A DNA stretch of 34,906 nt, taken from NCBI GenBank assembly GCA_022821875.1, contig JAJECV010000102.1:1-34906 (forward strand), given 5' to 3'. The stretch's first letter is position 1; every line of letters begins with the position of its first letter. The notes under the pieces were generated by a model. The model worked only from the letters and a program-made list of their open reading frames with translations, searched no databases and was not told the DNA's origin. Origin of the DNA: Rhodothermales bacterium (GTDB lineage: Bacteria > Bacteroidota > Rhodothermia > Rhodothermales > Bin80). Shown here piece by piece: positions 1 through 8,362 of this stretch. A program made the translations under genes and the position numbers.

Positions 1-1
1 C

Positions 2-709
2 TGGCCGCAGCACATTATGGCGTATGCGTGGCCTGCCTTGAAACAGTTGAAGTCGACCGGGGGGGACTTCACTCCAGAGGGGCTGAAAACGGTGCTGAAA
101 GAAGGGCGGGCGGGGCGGATTGAATTTTATGAAGCACGGACACAGGGGCTTTTCAAAAAAGAGCGTCAGTGTATCGCAAGCGCGGTTGCGGGGATGGAAC
201 CAGACGGAAATCTAGACAAGGACACGATCATTACATCCCTGCGGAAGGAATTCAGTAAGGATGAAGCCGAGGTGATCTTCAAGCGAGCCCTGCACAAGGG
301 AGTACTGGATGCGCGGGGAGACGGCTATGTGATCCCGATCCCGTCCATGCAAGACTGGTTAGTGTCCAATTATGCCCCCGAACTGAAGCGCACTCCTAAA
401 TTTAACTGGTACCTCGTAGCCCGGATAACCGACTCAGAGATAAATTCGCACACCAACGAGGGCCCATACAACGAGGATCCTGCAATCCTGCTCCCCCGGC
501 TCGCTTCCGATGCCCTGAATCGACTGCCTTCGCCCATCAGTGGGCGGGATTGGGTTTTTAACGCGGTGGATATGGACACGAAGGATGTGCTCTTTACCGT
601 TGCCGGCCAGAACAAGACTGTGGGGCGCTCGGCTTCCCCCGATGATCAGGGAATATCCACCCCGACACTTGGACAGTTCCCTGATCCTGATCATGGGTTG
701 GAGCGGTAG
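2..709 (+). CDS. ATPase-like protein, C-terminal part (5' end outside window)
   Basis: The frame is open to the left edge, so the first ATG at 17 is probably internal. The residues just before it (WPQHI followed by MAYAWPAL) resemble the G-[WY]-P-Q-H-[IL] motif that follows the nucleotide-binding core in many bacterial AAA/STAND-type ATPases. The visible 236 residues would then be the C-terminal helical and winged-helix part. A segment around 'KDTIITSLRKEFSKDEAEVI' followed by 'ARGDGYVIPIPSMQDWLV' fits a small winged-helix domain. No Walker motifs are visible because they would lie upstream. It stops at 707-709, five bases before the recombinase remnant. The family assignment is an inference from the short motif and architecture. 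The exact role is unknown. Confidence 0.55.
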   Translation, partial: WPQHIMAYAWPALKQLKSTGGDFTPEGLKTVLKEGRAGRIEFYEARTQGLFKKERQCIASAVAGMEPDGNLDKDTIITSLRKEFSKDEAEVIFKRALHKGVLDARGDGYVIPIPSMQDWLVSNYAPELKRTPKFNWYLVARITDSEINSHTNEGPYNEDPAILLPRLASDALNRLPSPISGRDWVFNAVDMDTKDVLFTVAGQNKTVGRSASPDDQGISTPTLGQFPDPDHGLER

Positions 710-713
710 CCCA

Positions 714-1295
714 ATGAAATGCAGAAATGATGCTAAAACAGATATACCCTGCTCCGGTCTTGTCCCGGACAGTGATCGCCAAATCCTTGACGTTATTCTC
801 CAGTGGCAGGAAGCGGTCACGGAAACGCTCACATGTCCATCTGATCGCTTTGAGGAGACGTTTCAGAGGCAGGATAAGCTGCAGCGGCGTGTCTTAGACT
901 ATTTCCAGATCACTTCCCCTATGTCCAAGATTAGCATCTCCGGGAATAACGGAACCGTGGAAGCAGTCTCCAGCCAAACGCAGCATTTAATCCTCGCCAG
1001 CGTCAGCGAAAACACAAAACTGATCTATCAGCGAACGCTGGCCGCACTGAAAAACTGGTTAGGCGGTAATCCACTGACGGATGAGACACTTGCAGAATAT
1101 CTCACCGAGCAGTACGAGGCGGGTAAAGTTCCGAGTACAATCAGTCTGATTCCTGAGCGAATACTCGGAGGAATTCGGCGAGAAGGCCGTGCACGGGGAC
1201 AGGTCACAGGAATCCATTTTCTGGAGGTTCAATTTCTGGCTTCGAGAGAAAAAGTTATCGACGCTAGACAAACAGTCAGGGGAGTCCGTTTCTGA
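714..1295 (+). pseudogene. Tyrosine recombinase (phage-type integrase), truncated remnant
   Basis: The ATG at 714 follows the upstream stop almost directly. The N-terminal part ('PDSDRQILDVILQWQ', 'LTCPSDRFEE', 'RRVLDYF') and the segment 'SENTKLIYQRTLAALKNWLG' with 'LTDETLAEYLTEQYEAGK' match the SAM-like core-binding domain of tyrosine site-specific recombinases. A following 'ILGGIRREGRARGQVTGI' matches the linker before the catalytic domain, but the region between the two is shortened and altered. The protein then ends after about 193 residues. The whole catalytic domain (Arg, His-x-x-Arg, Tyr) is missing, against a usual length of about 320-400 residues. It is therefore a dead remnant, probably of a mobile element next to the restriction gene. 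A short, still-expressed DNA-binding fragment is possible but less likely. Confidence 0.7.
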
Positions 1296-1402
1296 TTGGC
1301 CAGATCCGCGGCAACTGGATGTTTTGCGCTATCCAGTAGTGGTTCAGCCTGTGGTTAAGTCATAATCAGCCCGCGGGTTGGCGGTTGGTGGTAGAATGGT
1401 AA

Positions 1403-4400
1403 TCAACGGGATACATGCCGGGGCAGGATCTGCTTCACCTGTGCATCAATTTTGTCAAATGTGCCGTCCTCAGAGAGCCGTTTACGGATGCGCTTGGACG
1501 CTGCGATTTGTCCGGTAGGGATATTCATCTCCTTGACGGTCTTTTCTGCGGTCTCCCCCAGGATTGAAAGTTCCAGATGGACATCGTTTTCTTCGTTCCA
1601 TTGTGGAATCGGTATATTTTGCCAGGGGGTCTTTGAGAAATGTCGTCCACTTGTGCGGGCGCTCCGAAAGGCCTTTTCAAGGGAAGGTGCGTTCAATACC
1701 GCCACCAGATAACATGCTTCCGCGTGACTGTCCATCCTTCTCCGGTACACACCGCAATCAATCACGGCCGCGCCTGCCTGCATGTACGATGCACGCATGA
1801 TGTCCCCGCTTGCGGGGTAGACAACCTGCCAGCCGGTCTGGGATCGCAGCGGCAACTGCCGTGACAGTTTATTGCTGTAATTTATCTGGTTGAGAAGGTT
1901 CTTGGGAGTATTTCCGCCCAGCCCCCTGTGTTCCTGATAAAGATCATCAAGCTCCCGCCAGAAGTCGTTCTCTCTCACTTTTTCCTGCGAGGTGAGTAAG
2001 TGACCGTCTTTGCCGCAGGGGATGATCCCTGTCCGGAATCCCGCAATCCGGAAGGGAAACAGTTGCCCAGAGGTGAGGATCGGCATAACCCAACGCACAG
2101 GAACTTCACCGGATTTAATGGACACGGTTCTCCATTTACCCTTGTCTGATTTTGCAGTGGTTACATTTCTTGTATCTGGAGTACTCCCCGCCTGGTTCAG
2201 ATCCACCACAGTCAAGACCTTCGGGGTGATGGTCGCCCCTTGTCGCCATCCCTCAGCTTTATAATCTGATGACTCTTGAGGAAAGGAATCCGGCGCTTTC
2301 CAGTGCAGTAAAGACTGCGCCTCCTTCCATGACATGGATGCTTCGGGGGTTGCATTTTTACAATGTGCTTCCAGTGCCGCATCTTCCCCCAAAGATGAAC
2401 TCCGAACTTCAAAGATCACGCAACTGCGTCTGGCATCGCCTCCCCCAAAGACTTTCGCCGAGGAAAAATCAAGGGTTTGGGAGATGTGTGTTCCGTGCAG
2501 GTCACGAAAATTCCCCCAGCTCCCCGCCCGAATGGCCGACGCCTTGGTCACCCATGCCGCGGGATCGGCTTCTGGTTGGTTCAAATAGGAATTCCGTGCG
2601 TGGCAGATAAAAAGTTGCGCAATATCAAAGTGCGGGGCCTGGTTTCCCCCGACCCAAAGATAAGATCCAAGTGGCTTCCCCTTCCCCGCAGCCCCTTCAA
2701 GTTCCCTTTTCCGGTCACGCGCCTGGATATGTGAAAGTTTCACCCATGGCGGATTTGCGACGATCCGGTCAACCTTGCGCCTTGCAAGCCGGTCGGGGCC
2801 GAGAATATTCTGAATGTACCATGTCCAGACCGAATTGCCTTCCTGCTGGATGATTTTTGTCAGGGATTTGTGACACGCTATGATCCGATCCTCTACATTT
2901 TTCATGGTCATCATGATGTCGGCGGGGACAGGATCTCCCTGCATGGCTGCTTCCACGATGCGCGGGAGCATGCCAGAGAAACCTGGGTGGTCAGAAAATT
3001 CTCTCGGAATGCGTATCTCAGTCCCCCGTGGTGAGCGGATCAAGACCTCTCCATCCTCCGGGGCGAACAGACTACTCTCGTCAGTCTGTCGCAGCATCAG
3101 AGCATCGCCCTGATAGATGGCCATACTTGACAGCCCCAAGGAAGGCGTAGCGGGTAGTGCACGAAGCAGGGTGGCACGGGCGAACTCTACCGCCACCGGG
3201 TGAATATCAATGCCATGAATGAGCCGGCAGGCGACATCGGATCGCTGAACAGGCGGCAAATTCCTGGCCGTCTTACTTGCCAGAATCCGCTTTGCACAAT
3301 GATAGAGAAACGTGCCCGATCCGCAGGTCGGATCCAGTACTCCAAGACCGCCCGGCATGGGCTGTCCATGGGATACGGCAAGAGCAGTACTCACGGCATG
3401 GTCACACCATTTGTCGTCCAGCACTTCTTCAACCATCATTTCGGCCAGCCAGTCCGGCGTATAGACCTCTCCAAAATCTCTTCGGTCACGCGCCTCTATA
3501 AACCCCTCGTACAGGGGGCGCATCACGTCGCCTTGTGTGTGGCGCCAGTCATAGGCATGGATACGGTCAAGCAGTTGCTGTGCCCATCTGCGACCAGGCT
3601 CGATTTCAATAATCCATGCCGGGTATCCGTCACGCAACAATTGTCTGGGATCAGGATCATTATCGGGTCTGCCCAGTGTATGTACCACGCCCCTGGCAAG
3701 TGCAACAAGGAAGCAGTGTGCGATAAACAGATCCTCCTGGGCGTACGAGTTTGCTGGTGCCATTCCCGAGCCTCGAAGAATATCCAGCCATAAATGTTTC
3801 TTCGTATTGGTGGTTTTGCGGATTCGAGCGTTCGAGATGTTTTTGTAGATTGCCTGCAATTTGTGCAGGGCTCCTTCGAAGAGGGAGAGGGGATTGGCCG
3901 GGATCCATGGCTTTCCGACCGGCTCCGCGTTAAGAAGGGGGGCAATACGCTGGAGAAAATCCGTTTCGTTCTGCGGCATGAATCCGCTGAACACACACTT
4001 TGCCTCTGTTTGATATGTATGCGGGAACTGCCATGCGTGCCAGATACGGCCATCGGTAACAACACCCGTCCATGGAAGGTCAGGCTGCTTGTCCGAGAAT
4101 AGTGCCCCAAGTTCGTCGTCTTTTTCGGCAGTCAGATAACGCGCAACCTGTTCATAAGGCGTTTCGTCATTGGTGCGTCCCTGCACCCGCTCGGGATTTT
4201 CCGCCAAGCCGACCGCCTTCGTTTCGATAAAAGTCCGACGCCTTGGCAGATAGATGTCAGCCGGACCGGCGGGGGTTCTGTAGGAAAGTAGGTTTTCAAT
4301 TCCGAGTCCATCAAGAACACGAACGAGGTCTTGCCGAATTTGATCTTCCGGCCGGCCCAATCCCTTCAGCAATCTTTGTACGGCATCGACTCCACTTGAA

Positions 4401-4462
4401 TTTTTCCAGGCTACATCCCTTTGTTTTGAGGATCTTTGTCCCATAATCTCCTGCACTTGCAT
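1403..4462 (-). CDS. Type IIG-like restriction-modification enzyme (nuclease plus adenine-type methyltransferase)
   Basis: A single 1019-residue polypeptide. Near the N-terminus is a candidate PD-(D/E)xK nuclease site: PAD with D69, then E80-T-K82. The centre carries the SAM-binding motif I 'VLDPTCGSGTFL' at about residues 370-382 and the catalytic motif IV NPPW at about 570, in the N6-adenine methyltransferase style. The C-terminal 400 residues would hold the target-recognition region. This order (nuclease, methyltransferase, specificity) and the size match type IIG enzymes of the Eco57I kind, which methylate and cut from one chain with no separate subunits. None is visible here. The start at 4462 could be replaced by an in-frame ATG six codons later. 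It is convergent with the truncated integrase and may have arrived with it. The recognition sequence cannot be read from the sequence. Confidence 0.85.
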   Translation of the reverse strand: MQVQEIMGQRSSKQRDVAWKNSSGVDAVQRLLKGLGRPEDQIRQDLVRVLDGLGIENLLSYRTPAGPADIYLPRRRTFIETKAVGLAENPERVQGRTNDETPYEQVARYLTAEKDDELGALFSDKQPDLPWTGVVTDGRIWHAWQFPHTYQTEAKCVFSGFMPQNETDFLQRIAPLLNAEPVGKPWIPANPLSLFEGALHKLQAIYKNISNARIRKTTNTKKHLWLDILRGSGMAPANSYAQEDLFIAHCFLVALARGVVHTLGRPDNDPDPRQLLRDGYPAWIIEIEPGRRWAQQLLDRIHAYDWRHTQGDVMRPLYEGFIEARDRRDFGEVYTPDWLAEMMVEEVLDDKWCDHAVSTALAVSHGQPMPGGLGVLDPTCGSGTFLYHCAKRILASKTARNLPPVQRSDVACRLIHGIDIHPVAVEFARATLLRALPATPSLGLSSMAIYQGDALMLRQTDESSLFAPEDGEVLIRSPRGTEIRIPREFSDHPGFSGMLPRIVEAAMQGDPVPADIMMTMKNVEDRIIACHKSLTKIIQQEGNSVWTWYIQNILGPDRLARRKVDRIVANPPWVKLSHIQARDRKRELEGAAGKGKPLGSYLWVGGNQAPHFDIAQLFICHARNSYLNQPEADPAAWVTKASAIRAGSWGNFRDLHGTHISQTLDFSSAKVFGGGDARRSCVIFEVRSSSLGEDAALEAHCKNATPEASMSWKEAQSLLHWKAPDSFPQESSDYKAEGWRQGATITPKVLTVVDLNQAGSTPDTRNVTTAKSDKGKWRTVSIKSGEVPVRWVMPILTSGQLFPFRIAGFRTGIIPCGKDGHLLTSQEKVRENDFWRELDDLYQEHRGLGGNTPKNLLNQINYSNKLSRQLPLRSQTGWQVVYPASGDIMRASYMQAGAAVIDCGVYRRRMDSHAEACYLVAVLNAPSLEKAFRSARTSGRHFSKTPWQNIPIPQWNEENDVHLELSILGETAEKTVKEMNIPTGQIAASKRIRKRLSEDGTFDKIDAQVKQILPRHVSR

Positions 4463-4546
4463 ATACTCAGGTCCTTAACCTGCAAAGTGTATCCATTTAC
4501 TTGCCAGGCTGGCTATACGAATGAAAGTTTCAAAATGGCGTTTAAA

Positions 4547-5506
4547 TCAGGACTCACGAATTTCATCAAACCTGACCTGCTGCGGGGTACCGGGAGGAAT
4601 GTCGTAGGGATGTGCAGGGAGCGTAATACGCTTCAGTACAGGATAGCGGCGGCCGAACTGAAACGGCTGCGGCTTACCATCCGGCTCCTGCCCAATAACC
4701 AGTACAGTGGTCCCCTGTTTGAGAATTTTTGCGCCAACAGATGCGATACCTTCAGAGGAACTTGTCGTCTGCCAGATATCCGCCCAATGATAGACCCACT
4801 TTGCATCGGCATCCACGAGGCGGACACATCCGTGGCTGAGCGGGCCGCCGGTGGGCATTTCATACTGATGGACATGCATACCCTTGGATTGATGAAAGTT
4901 CATGACCCAGTACATCTCCCAGGGCTCATCATCCGGACTTTCCGAGGATACACGGTACTCTTCGCGCCAGTTAAAATTGTAGCGACCGTACGGAGTAGGG
5001 GTTTCATCAGGATCGCCGGTGTTCATGATTCCCCAGCGCATCAGTTGCCCGTACTCATAGGCGGCGAATGCCTGGATCGTCTTATCCATAATGAAGAGCT
5101 TGTCAAAGTCTCGCCCTCCAGGGTAATAGCGCGGGAAGGGCGAATAGGCTCGAAAATCCAACTCAAATTCCGTAGGATAGATGATGGTATCTCCAACCGT
5201 ATAGGTTTGCATCAGCCGCCGGTTAATCATTTCCACGACCATAGACCGGTGGCTGCCTAACCGGGTATCGCCACCTCCGATGATCCGGTAGAATGCATTT
5301 CGGGCAAGGGCACTGTTGCCGCGCTTATTTTCCAGAACATGGTACTTGTAAAAAACTTCAGGTACATGATCAAGGCTCTCAAAGCGCAGGTCCAGCAGAT
5401 CGGCAACTGCATCCTGATCAATGTAGCCCCCGCCCTGGGCATAGGTCAAAGGGGGTAAGAGTAAGATCCAAAGTAAGCAAAACAGGCGCATGTGAACAGT
5501 TGGCAT
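4547..5506 (-). CDS. Periplasmic L,D-transpeptidase (YkuD/ErfK family)
   Basis: A 319-residue exported protein. It starts with a hydrophobic signal peptide ending near 'LTYAQ', and a second start at codon 6 would keep it. The YkuD catalytic signature SHGCVRL lies at about residues 223-229, with the nucleophile Cys near 226 and an upstream His in 'MHVHQYEMPTGGPLSHG'. Family members cleave a tetrapeptide stem of peptidoglycan and make 3-3 crosslinks or attach proteins. The long N-terminal region (about 130 residues) is not an obvious peptidoglycan-binding repeat. It lies 26 bases downstream of the potassium-channel gene on the same strand and probably shares its transcript, ending an xseB-to-transpeptidase run. 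The function is assigned from the motif. The substrate bond is inferred. Confidence 0.88.
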   Translation of the reverse strand: MPTVHMRLFCLLWILLLPPLTYAQGGGYIDQDAVADLLDLRFESLDHVPEVFYKYHVLENKRGNSALARNAFYRIIGGGDTRLGSHRSMVVEMINRRLMQTYTVGDTIIYPTEFELDFRAYSPFPRYYPGGRDFDKLFIMDKTIQAFAAYEYGQLMRWGIMNTGDPDETPTPYGRYNFNWREEYRVSSESPDDEPWEMYWVMNFHQSKGMHVHQYEMPTGGPLSHGCVRLVDADAKWVYHWADIWQTTSSSEGIASVGAKILKQGTTVLVIGQEPDGKPQPFQFGRRYPVLKRITLPAHPYDIPPGTPQQVRFDEIRES

Positions 5507-5532
5507 GAAGGTCAGGGGCTTTTACGGGAAAT

Positions 5533-6576
5533 TTAGCCCTGCGGTTTACATCCTTCGTTCGCAAGCTTTTCAATCATCCCGATGCTCCCAAGTACGATCA
5601 GAATATCGCCCTCTTCAATCAGATCATCAGGCTTTGGATAGAAGTGCATCTGCCGGTCGGAAGCTTTGATCATTGCGATGACAAATGTTTCCCATGACTG
5701 TCGAAAATCCACCTGCCGGAGTGACTTGCCTGCAAGTTTTGAGCCGGTTTGTACAACGACCTGCTCCATACCCAGTCCCAGTTCATCTGCCTGCAGGACC
5801 TGAGACATAAACTGATCCACATAAGGACGTAGAATCACCTGGGCCATCCGCTCTGCTCCAACCTGCACCGGTGAGATGACCTGGGAAGCGCCCGCCTGCA
5901 GGATCCTTCGTCGATTCACGGCATCGGATGCCCGTGCCAGAATAAAAAGTTCAGGATTTTTCTCACGCGCAACCAGAGTGACATAAACATTCTGGGCATC
6001 GTCCGGGAGCAGGGTGATGAGTCCTTTGGCATTTTTGACGCCCGCCGCAATTAACGCACTGTCCTGCACCGCATCTCCGGTAACGGCATTGATCCCGTTC
6101 ACATTCAAATGCTGGGTCAGGTCTTCGTCCTGATCCAGTACGACAACCGAAGTCTTTGCTTTTAAGAGTGCACTGGTGACATCGCGTCCAACCCGCCCAT
6201 ATCCACAAATGATATAATGATCTTTCATATTTCTAATTCTATACATTCGGTGCCGTTGTCGAAGAATGGTTCCAGAGATGAGAATTCTTGCCCATCGGTA
6301 GGTGACCACGCCAGCCGAACCGATTCCGACGAGCCCAAAAACCATGGTGAAGATTCTTCCCGTTTTTGAGAGTTCGTGAACTTCAGTATATCCAATGGTG
6401 GTAAGTGTAATGAAGGCCATATAGAGTCCGTCAAGCAAACTCCAGTCCTCAAGGAACGAGTAGCCAATGGTTCCAACCATCATCCACAAAATCAAGAACA
6501 GAATGCTGTAAACCGCTTCAATCCGTTGCGGAGTGATTCCCTTTAAATGTCCGAACCGGGCCAAGATCATGAACAC
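5533..6576 (-). CDS. Two-helix potassium channel with RCK (TrkA-N/TrkA-C) domains
   Basis: 347 residues. Residues about 20-100 hold two membrane helices around a pore loop with the filter-like sequence TTIGYTE (about 59-65), where TVGYG/TIGYG is usual. The Tyr-Thr in place of Tyr-Gly is a variant seen in some bacterial channels. A Rossmann RCK_N (TrkA-N) domain follows, with 'YIICGYGRVG' as the dinucleotide or ligand loop near 117-126 and an acidic 'VLDQDED' after it. A TrkA-C domain forms the last 80 residues ('LAGKSLRQVDF', 'GDILIVLG'). This is the MthK/Kch layout, with an inner-membrane pore gated by a cytoplasmic ring. The start is five bases after the stop of the upstream small gene, which indicates an operon. 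Confidence 0.9.
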   Translation of the reverse strand: MFMILARFGHLKGITPQRIEAVYSILFLILWMMVGTIGYSFLEDWSLLDGLYMAFITLTTIGYTEVHELSKTGRIFTMVFGLVGIGSAGVVTYRWARILISGTILRQRHRMYRIRNMKDHYIICGYGRVGRDVTSALLKAKTSVVVLDQDEDLTQHLNVNGINAVTGDAVQDSALIAAGVKNAKGLITLLPDDAQNVYVTLVAREKNPELFILARASDAVNRRRILQAGASQVISPVQVGAERMAQVILRPYVDQFMSQVLQADELGLGMEQVVVQTGSKLAGKSLRQVDFRQSWETFVIAMIKASDRQMHFYPKPDDLIEEGDILIVLGSIGMIEKLANEGCKPQG

Positions 6577-6581
6577 AGGAA

Positions 6582-7097
6582 CTATCCGGATGCCATCGGA
6601 ATCCGAAACATCCGCGCATAGACGGAATCTGCCAGAGGGCGTTCAAATTCTCCCGCACGCAGTGCATCCAGCGTATGAATTCCAGGATTAAAGACATTTG
6701 TTTCCTGGGAGACTAGATCCTGGGCGATCATTTTCCGAAATTGCCCCCGGGATGCATACTCAATACCGCCATGCGCTGCCTGATAATAAATGAACATGGA
6801 AGAGAGGATCTGGCACCGGTGATTCTTTGCAATCTTTTCCACCGCATTCATCAATGAATCAATGCCGCACCCGCTGATTGTACCCCCGGCAATTTCGCCG
6901 GCAACCAGCAAGAAGCGGTTTGCGTTCAGGGTTGCTGAACTTTGCACCGCACGGCCGTGTGAAGTCCATCCTGCAAGAAAGTGTTGGACCTGGGCAAATA
7001 GATTTTGCAGATCTGTGCGTGTTCCGTCAAGGGGGATGACCCACAGCCGCGCCTGATCTGAGCGGTCCGCGAAGAGGTTCTTAGGAGGGCGATGCAT
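6582..7097 (-). CDS. Small conserved protein of unknown function
   Basis: 171 residues with no signal peptide or membrane helix. The pattern 'RLWVIPLDG' near the N-terminus, 'GWTSHGRAV' and 'SGCGIDSLMNAV' resembles a small protein family found in Bacteroidota genomes that databases often label 'ABC transporter ATPase'. No Walker A or B motif is visible, so that label looks unsupported and no function is proposed. Its ATG overlaps the xseB stop by one base (TGATG at 7095-7099), so it is translationally coupled to xseB. The channel gene begins five bases after its stop. The coupling says co-expression, not function. Confidence 0.75.
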   Translation of the reverse strand: MHRPPKNLFADRSDQARLWVIPLDGTRTDLQNLFAQVQHFLAGWTSHGRAVQSSATLNANRFLLVAGEIAGGTISGCGIDSLMNAVEKIAKNHRCQILSSMFIYYQAAHGGIEYASRGQFRKMIAQDLVSQETNVFNPGIHTLDALRAGEFERPLADSVYARMFRIPMASG

Positions 7098-7360
7098 CAG
7101 TCAAATAACGAAGAACTATTCTCAAGGGAGGTCGGTTTATCGGGAGTATCCGACTCCAGCAATTTACGAAGTTCGGTCACACGCTGCTCCGCTGCATCAA
7201 GGCGTGTCAGGCATTGCTTCGCAATCTTTATTCCTTTCTCGTACTGTTCCAGAGAGGATTCCAGCGTGCCGGAATCCCTGGATAAGTTCTTTGCAATAGA
7301 CTCGAGATGCTTCATCAGCGAGTCAAGGGACTCCTGGGGTTCGGGTTGTTCGTTCTTCAT
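7097..7360 (-). CDS. xseB: Exodeoxyribonuclease VII small subunit
   Basis: 87 residues, a normal length for XseB. The central helical segment 'SLDSLMKHLESIAKNLS' with 'LEQYEKGIKIAKQCLTRL' and 'AEQRV' is the conserved XseB helical-hairpin pattern. With XseA it forms exonuclease VII, which degrades single-stranded DNA from both ends to oligonucleotides in repair and recombination. It heads an apparent operon with the 171-residue protein, the channel and the transpeptidase. The partner gene xseA lies about 4.4 kb away at 11795-12994 on the same strand, with a restriction system, an SDR and a YjbQ protein between. These two genes are adjacent in many bacteria. Confidence 0.93.
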   Translation of the reverse strand: MKNEQPEPQESLDSLMKHLESIAKNLSRDSGTLESSLEQYEKGIKIAKQCLTRLDAAEQRVTELRKLLESDTPDKPTSLENSSSLFD

Positions 7361-7550
7361 GGTATAATCTGTGGATAACGAGGGATATATACGGTATCAC
7401 GCTTTACTGAGACCAGTTCGTCATGCCGGTCCATTCGTATTCGCATATTAGGATTTGCATTCATTTTTGTTCCTGAGTCGAGGGAATTGGCTTCATATTC
7501 TATGGGGCAGGAAAGTAACATGCCTGCGGATATTTGCGGTGATTGGGCCA

Positions 7551-8361
7551 TCATGTTGGTTCTGGAGGTTCGATCCCTAAGTATTCACGGTAAATACGCT
7601 CTTTGTCTCTTGTCCAATTTCATTGACTGCGCGGATAAAGGACTGGTAGGTTCCTGCTCCCCCGATTTTCTCCCAGAACTCATCTCCAATTAAAACGACA
7701 GGATCATGTCAAACCAGCGGGCAGGAATGCTCCAACTGTACTGTTTGCGTTCTCCATATGGATTATAGGGTAAGGCAAAGTATGCTGCATCAACCTGACA
7801 CGGTTCCATTGCAATCAGCTTCATGATCTTCTCCTTGCTGACTTTGGTCTGATCACTGTTAGGCAGGGGGGATTTTAATTCAAAGGCAAATTTTTCGGCA
7901 GTCGTGACATCCGTAACGAATAAGTCGCAGATTACCTCAGCGGGAATGTCCTCTCCGGTTCCATCTAAGACATAGGCAATCTCGCTGTTCCAGTCGGGCT
8001 GAATACGATTCTTACTTCTTCGGCCCTGTTCCAATCTGTTCAGTGTCTCCGTAATTCGATGTAGTCGTTCCTGTTTGATCACTTCTGTGATCAATTTACC
8101 TCGTTCCCCTGATCCCAGATCATGATCGGCTTCAATCACCGCAAGTTCTTCCCACAGGCTTCCAAAAGGGGTTACAAATCGTCTTTCAAAATGAGATCCC
8201 TTGAAAATTTCGTCGGGGATCAGTGCTGCATATAAAGGTTTCTTGGACTTATGTTCTTCTGGCCTGAAAGGGTCCGTGTGAAGAACCTTCGTCATCAATT
8301 TTTCCATCAGACTTTTAATTTTCTGCTGGATGGCCATTTTCATTTGATGATGCCTGTCCAT
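7551..8361 (-). pseudogene. TdeIII-like type II restriction endonuclease, frameshifted at the C-terminus
   Basis: The intact frame runs from the ATG at 8361, directly after the methyltransferase stop, to a stop at 7690 (223 residues). A candidate PD-(D/E)xK centre is D146 in 'ICDLFVTD' and E161-L-K163. Near the end, 'ALPYNPYG' then 'SIPARWFDM' match the TdeIII family. The expected continuation lies in another frame just past the stop: 'VLIGDEFWEKIGGAGTY' (about 7705-7640). A second shift near 7605 is needed to reach 'ERIYREYLGIEPPEP', which ends at a stop at 7551-7553. So two small indels appear to separate about 50 C-terminal residues. Either the nuclease is inactivated or the read has errors near short homopolymer runs. 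The next gene (xseB) begins 190 bases downstream. Confidence 0.75.
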
Positions 8362-8362
8362 T

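Noticed and set aside
3200-3793. A 197-residue open frame on the plus strand
   Set aside because: Antisense to the type IIG enzyme, which has clear methyltransferase motifs.
4436-5260. A 274-residue open frame on the plus strand
   Set aside because: It is antisense to the L,D-transpeptidase, which carries the SHGCVRL motif; the opposite frame has no domain.
7357-7554. A 65-residue minus-strand frame between xseB and the nuclease
   Set aside because: It overlaps the xseB start by only a few bases and shows no family features; the conserved C-terminus of the nuclease ends in another frame at 7551.
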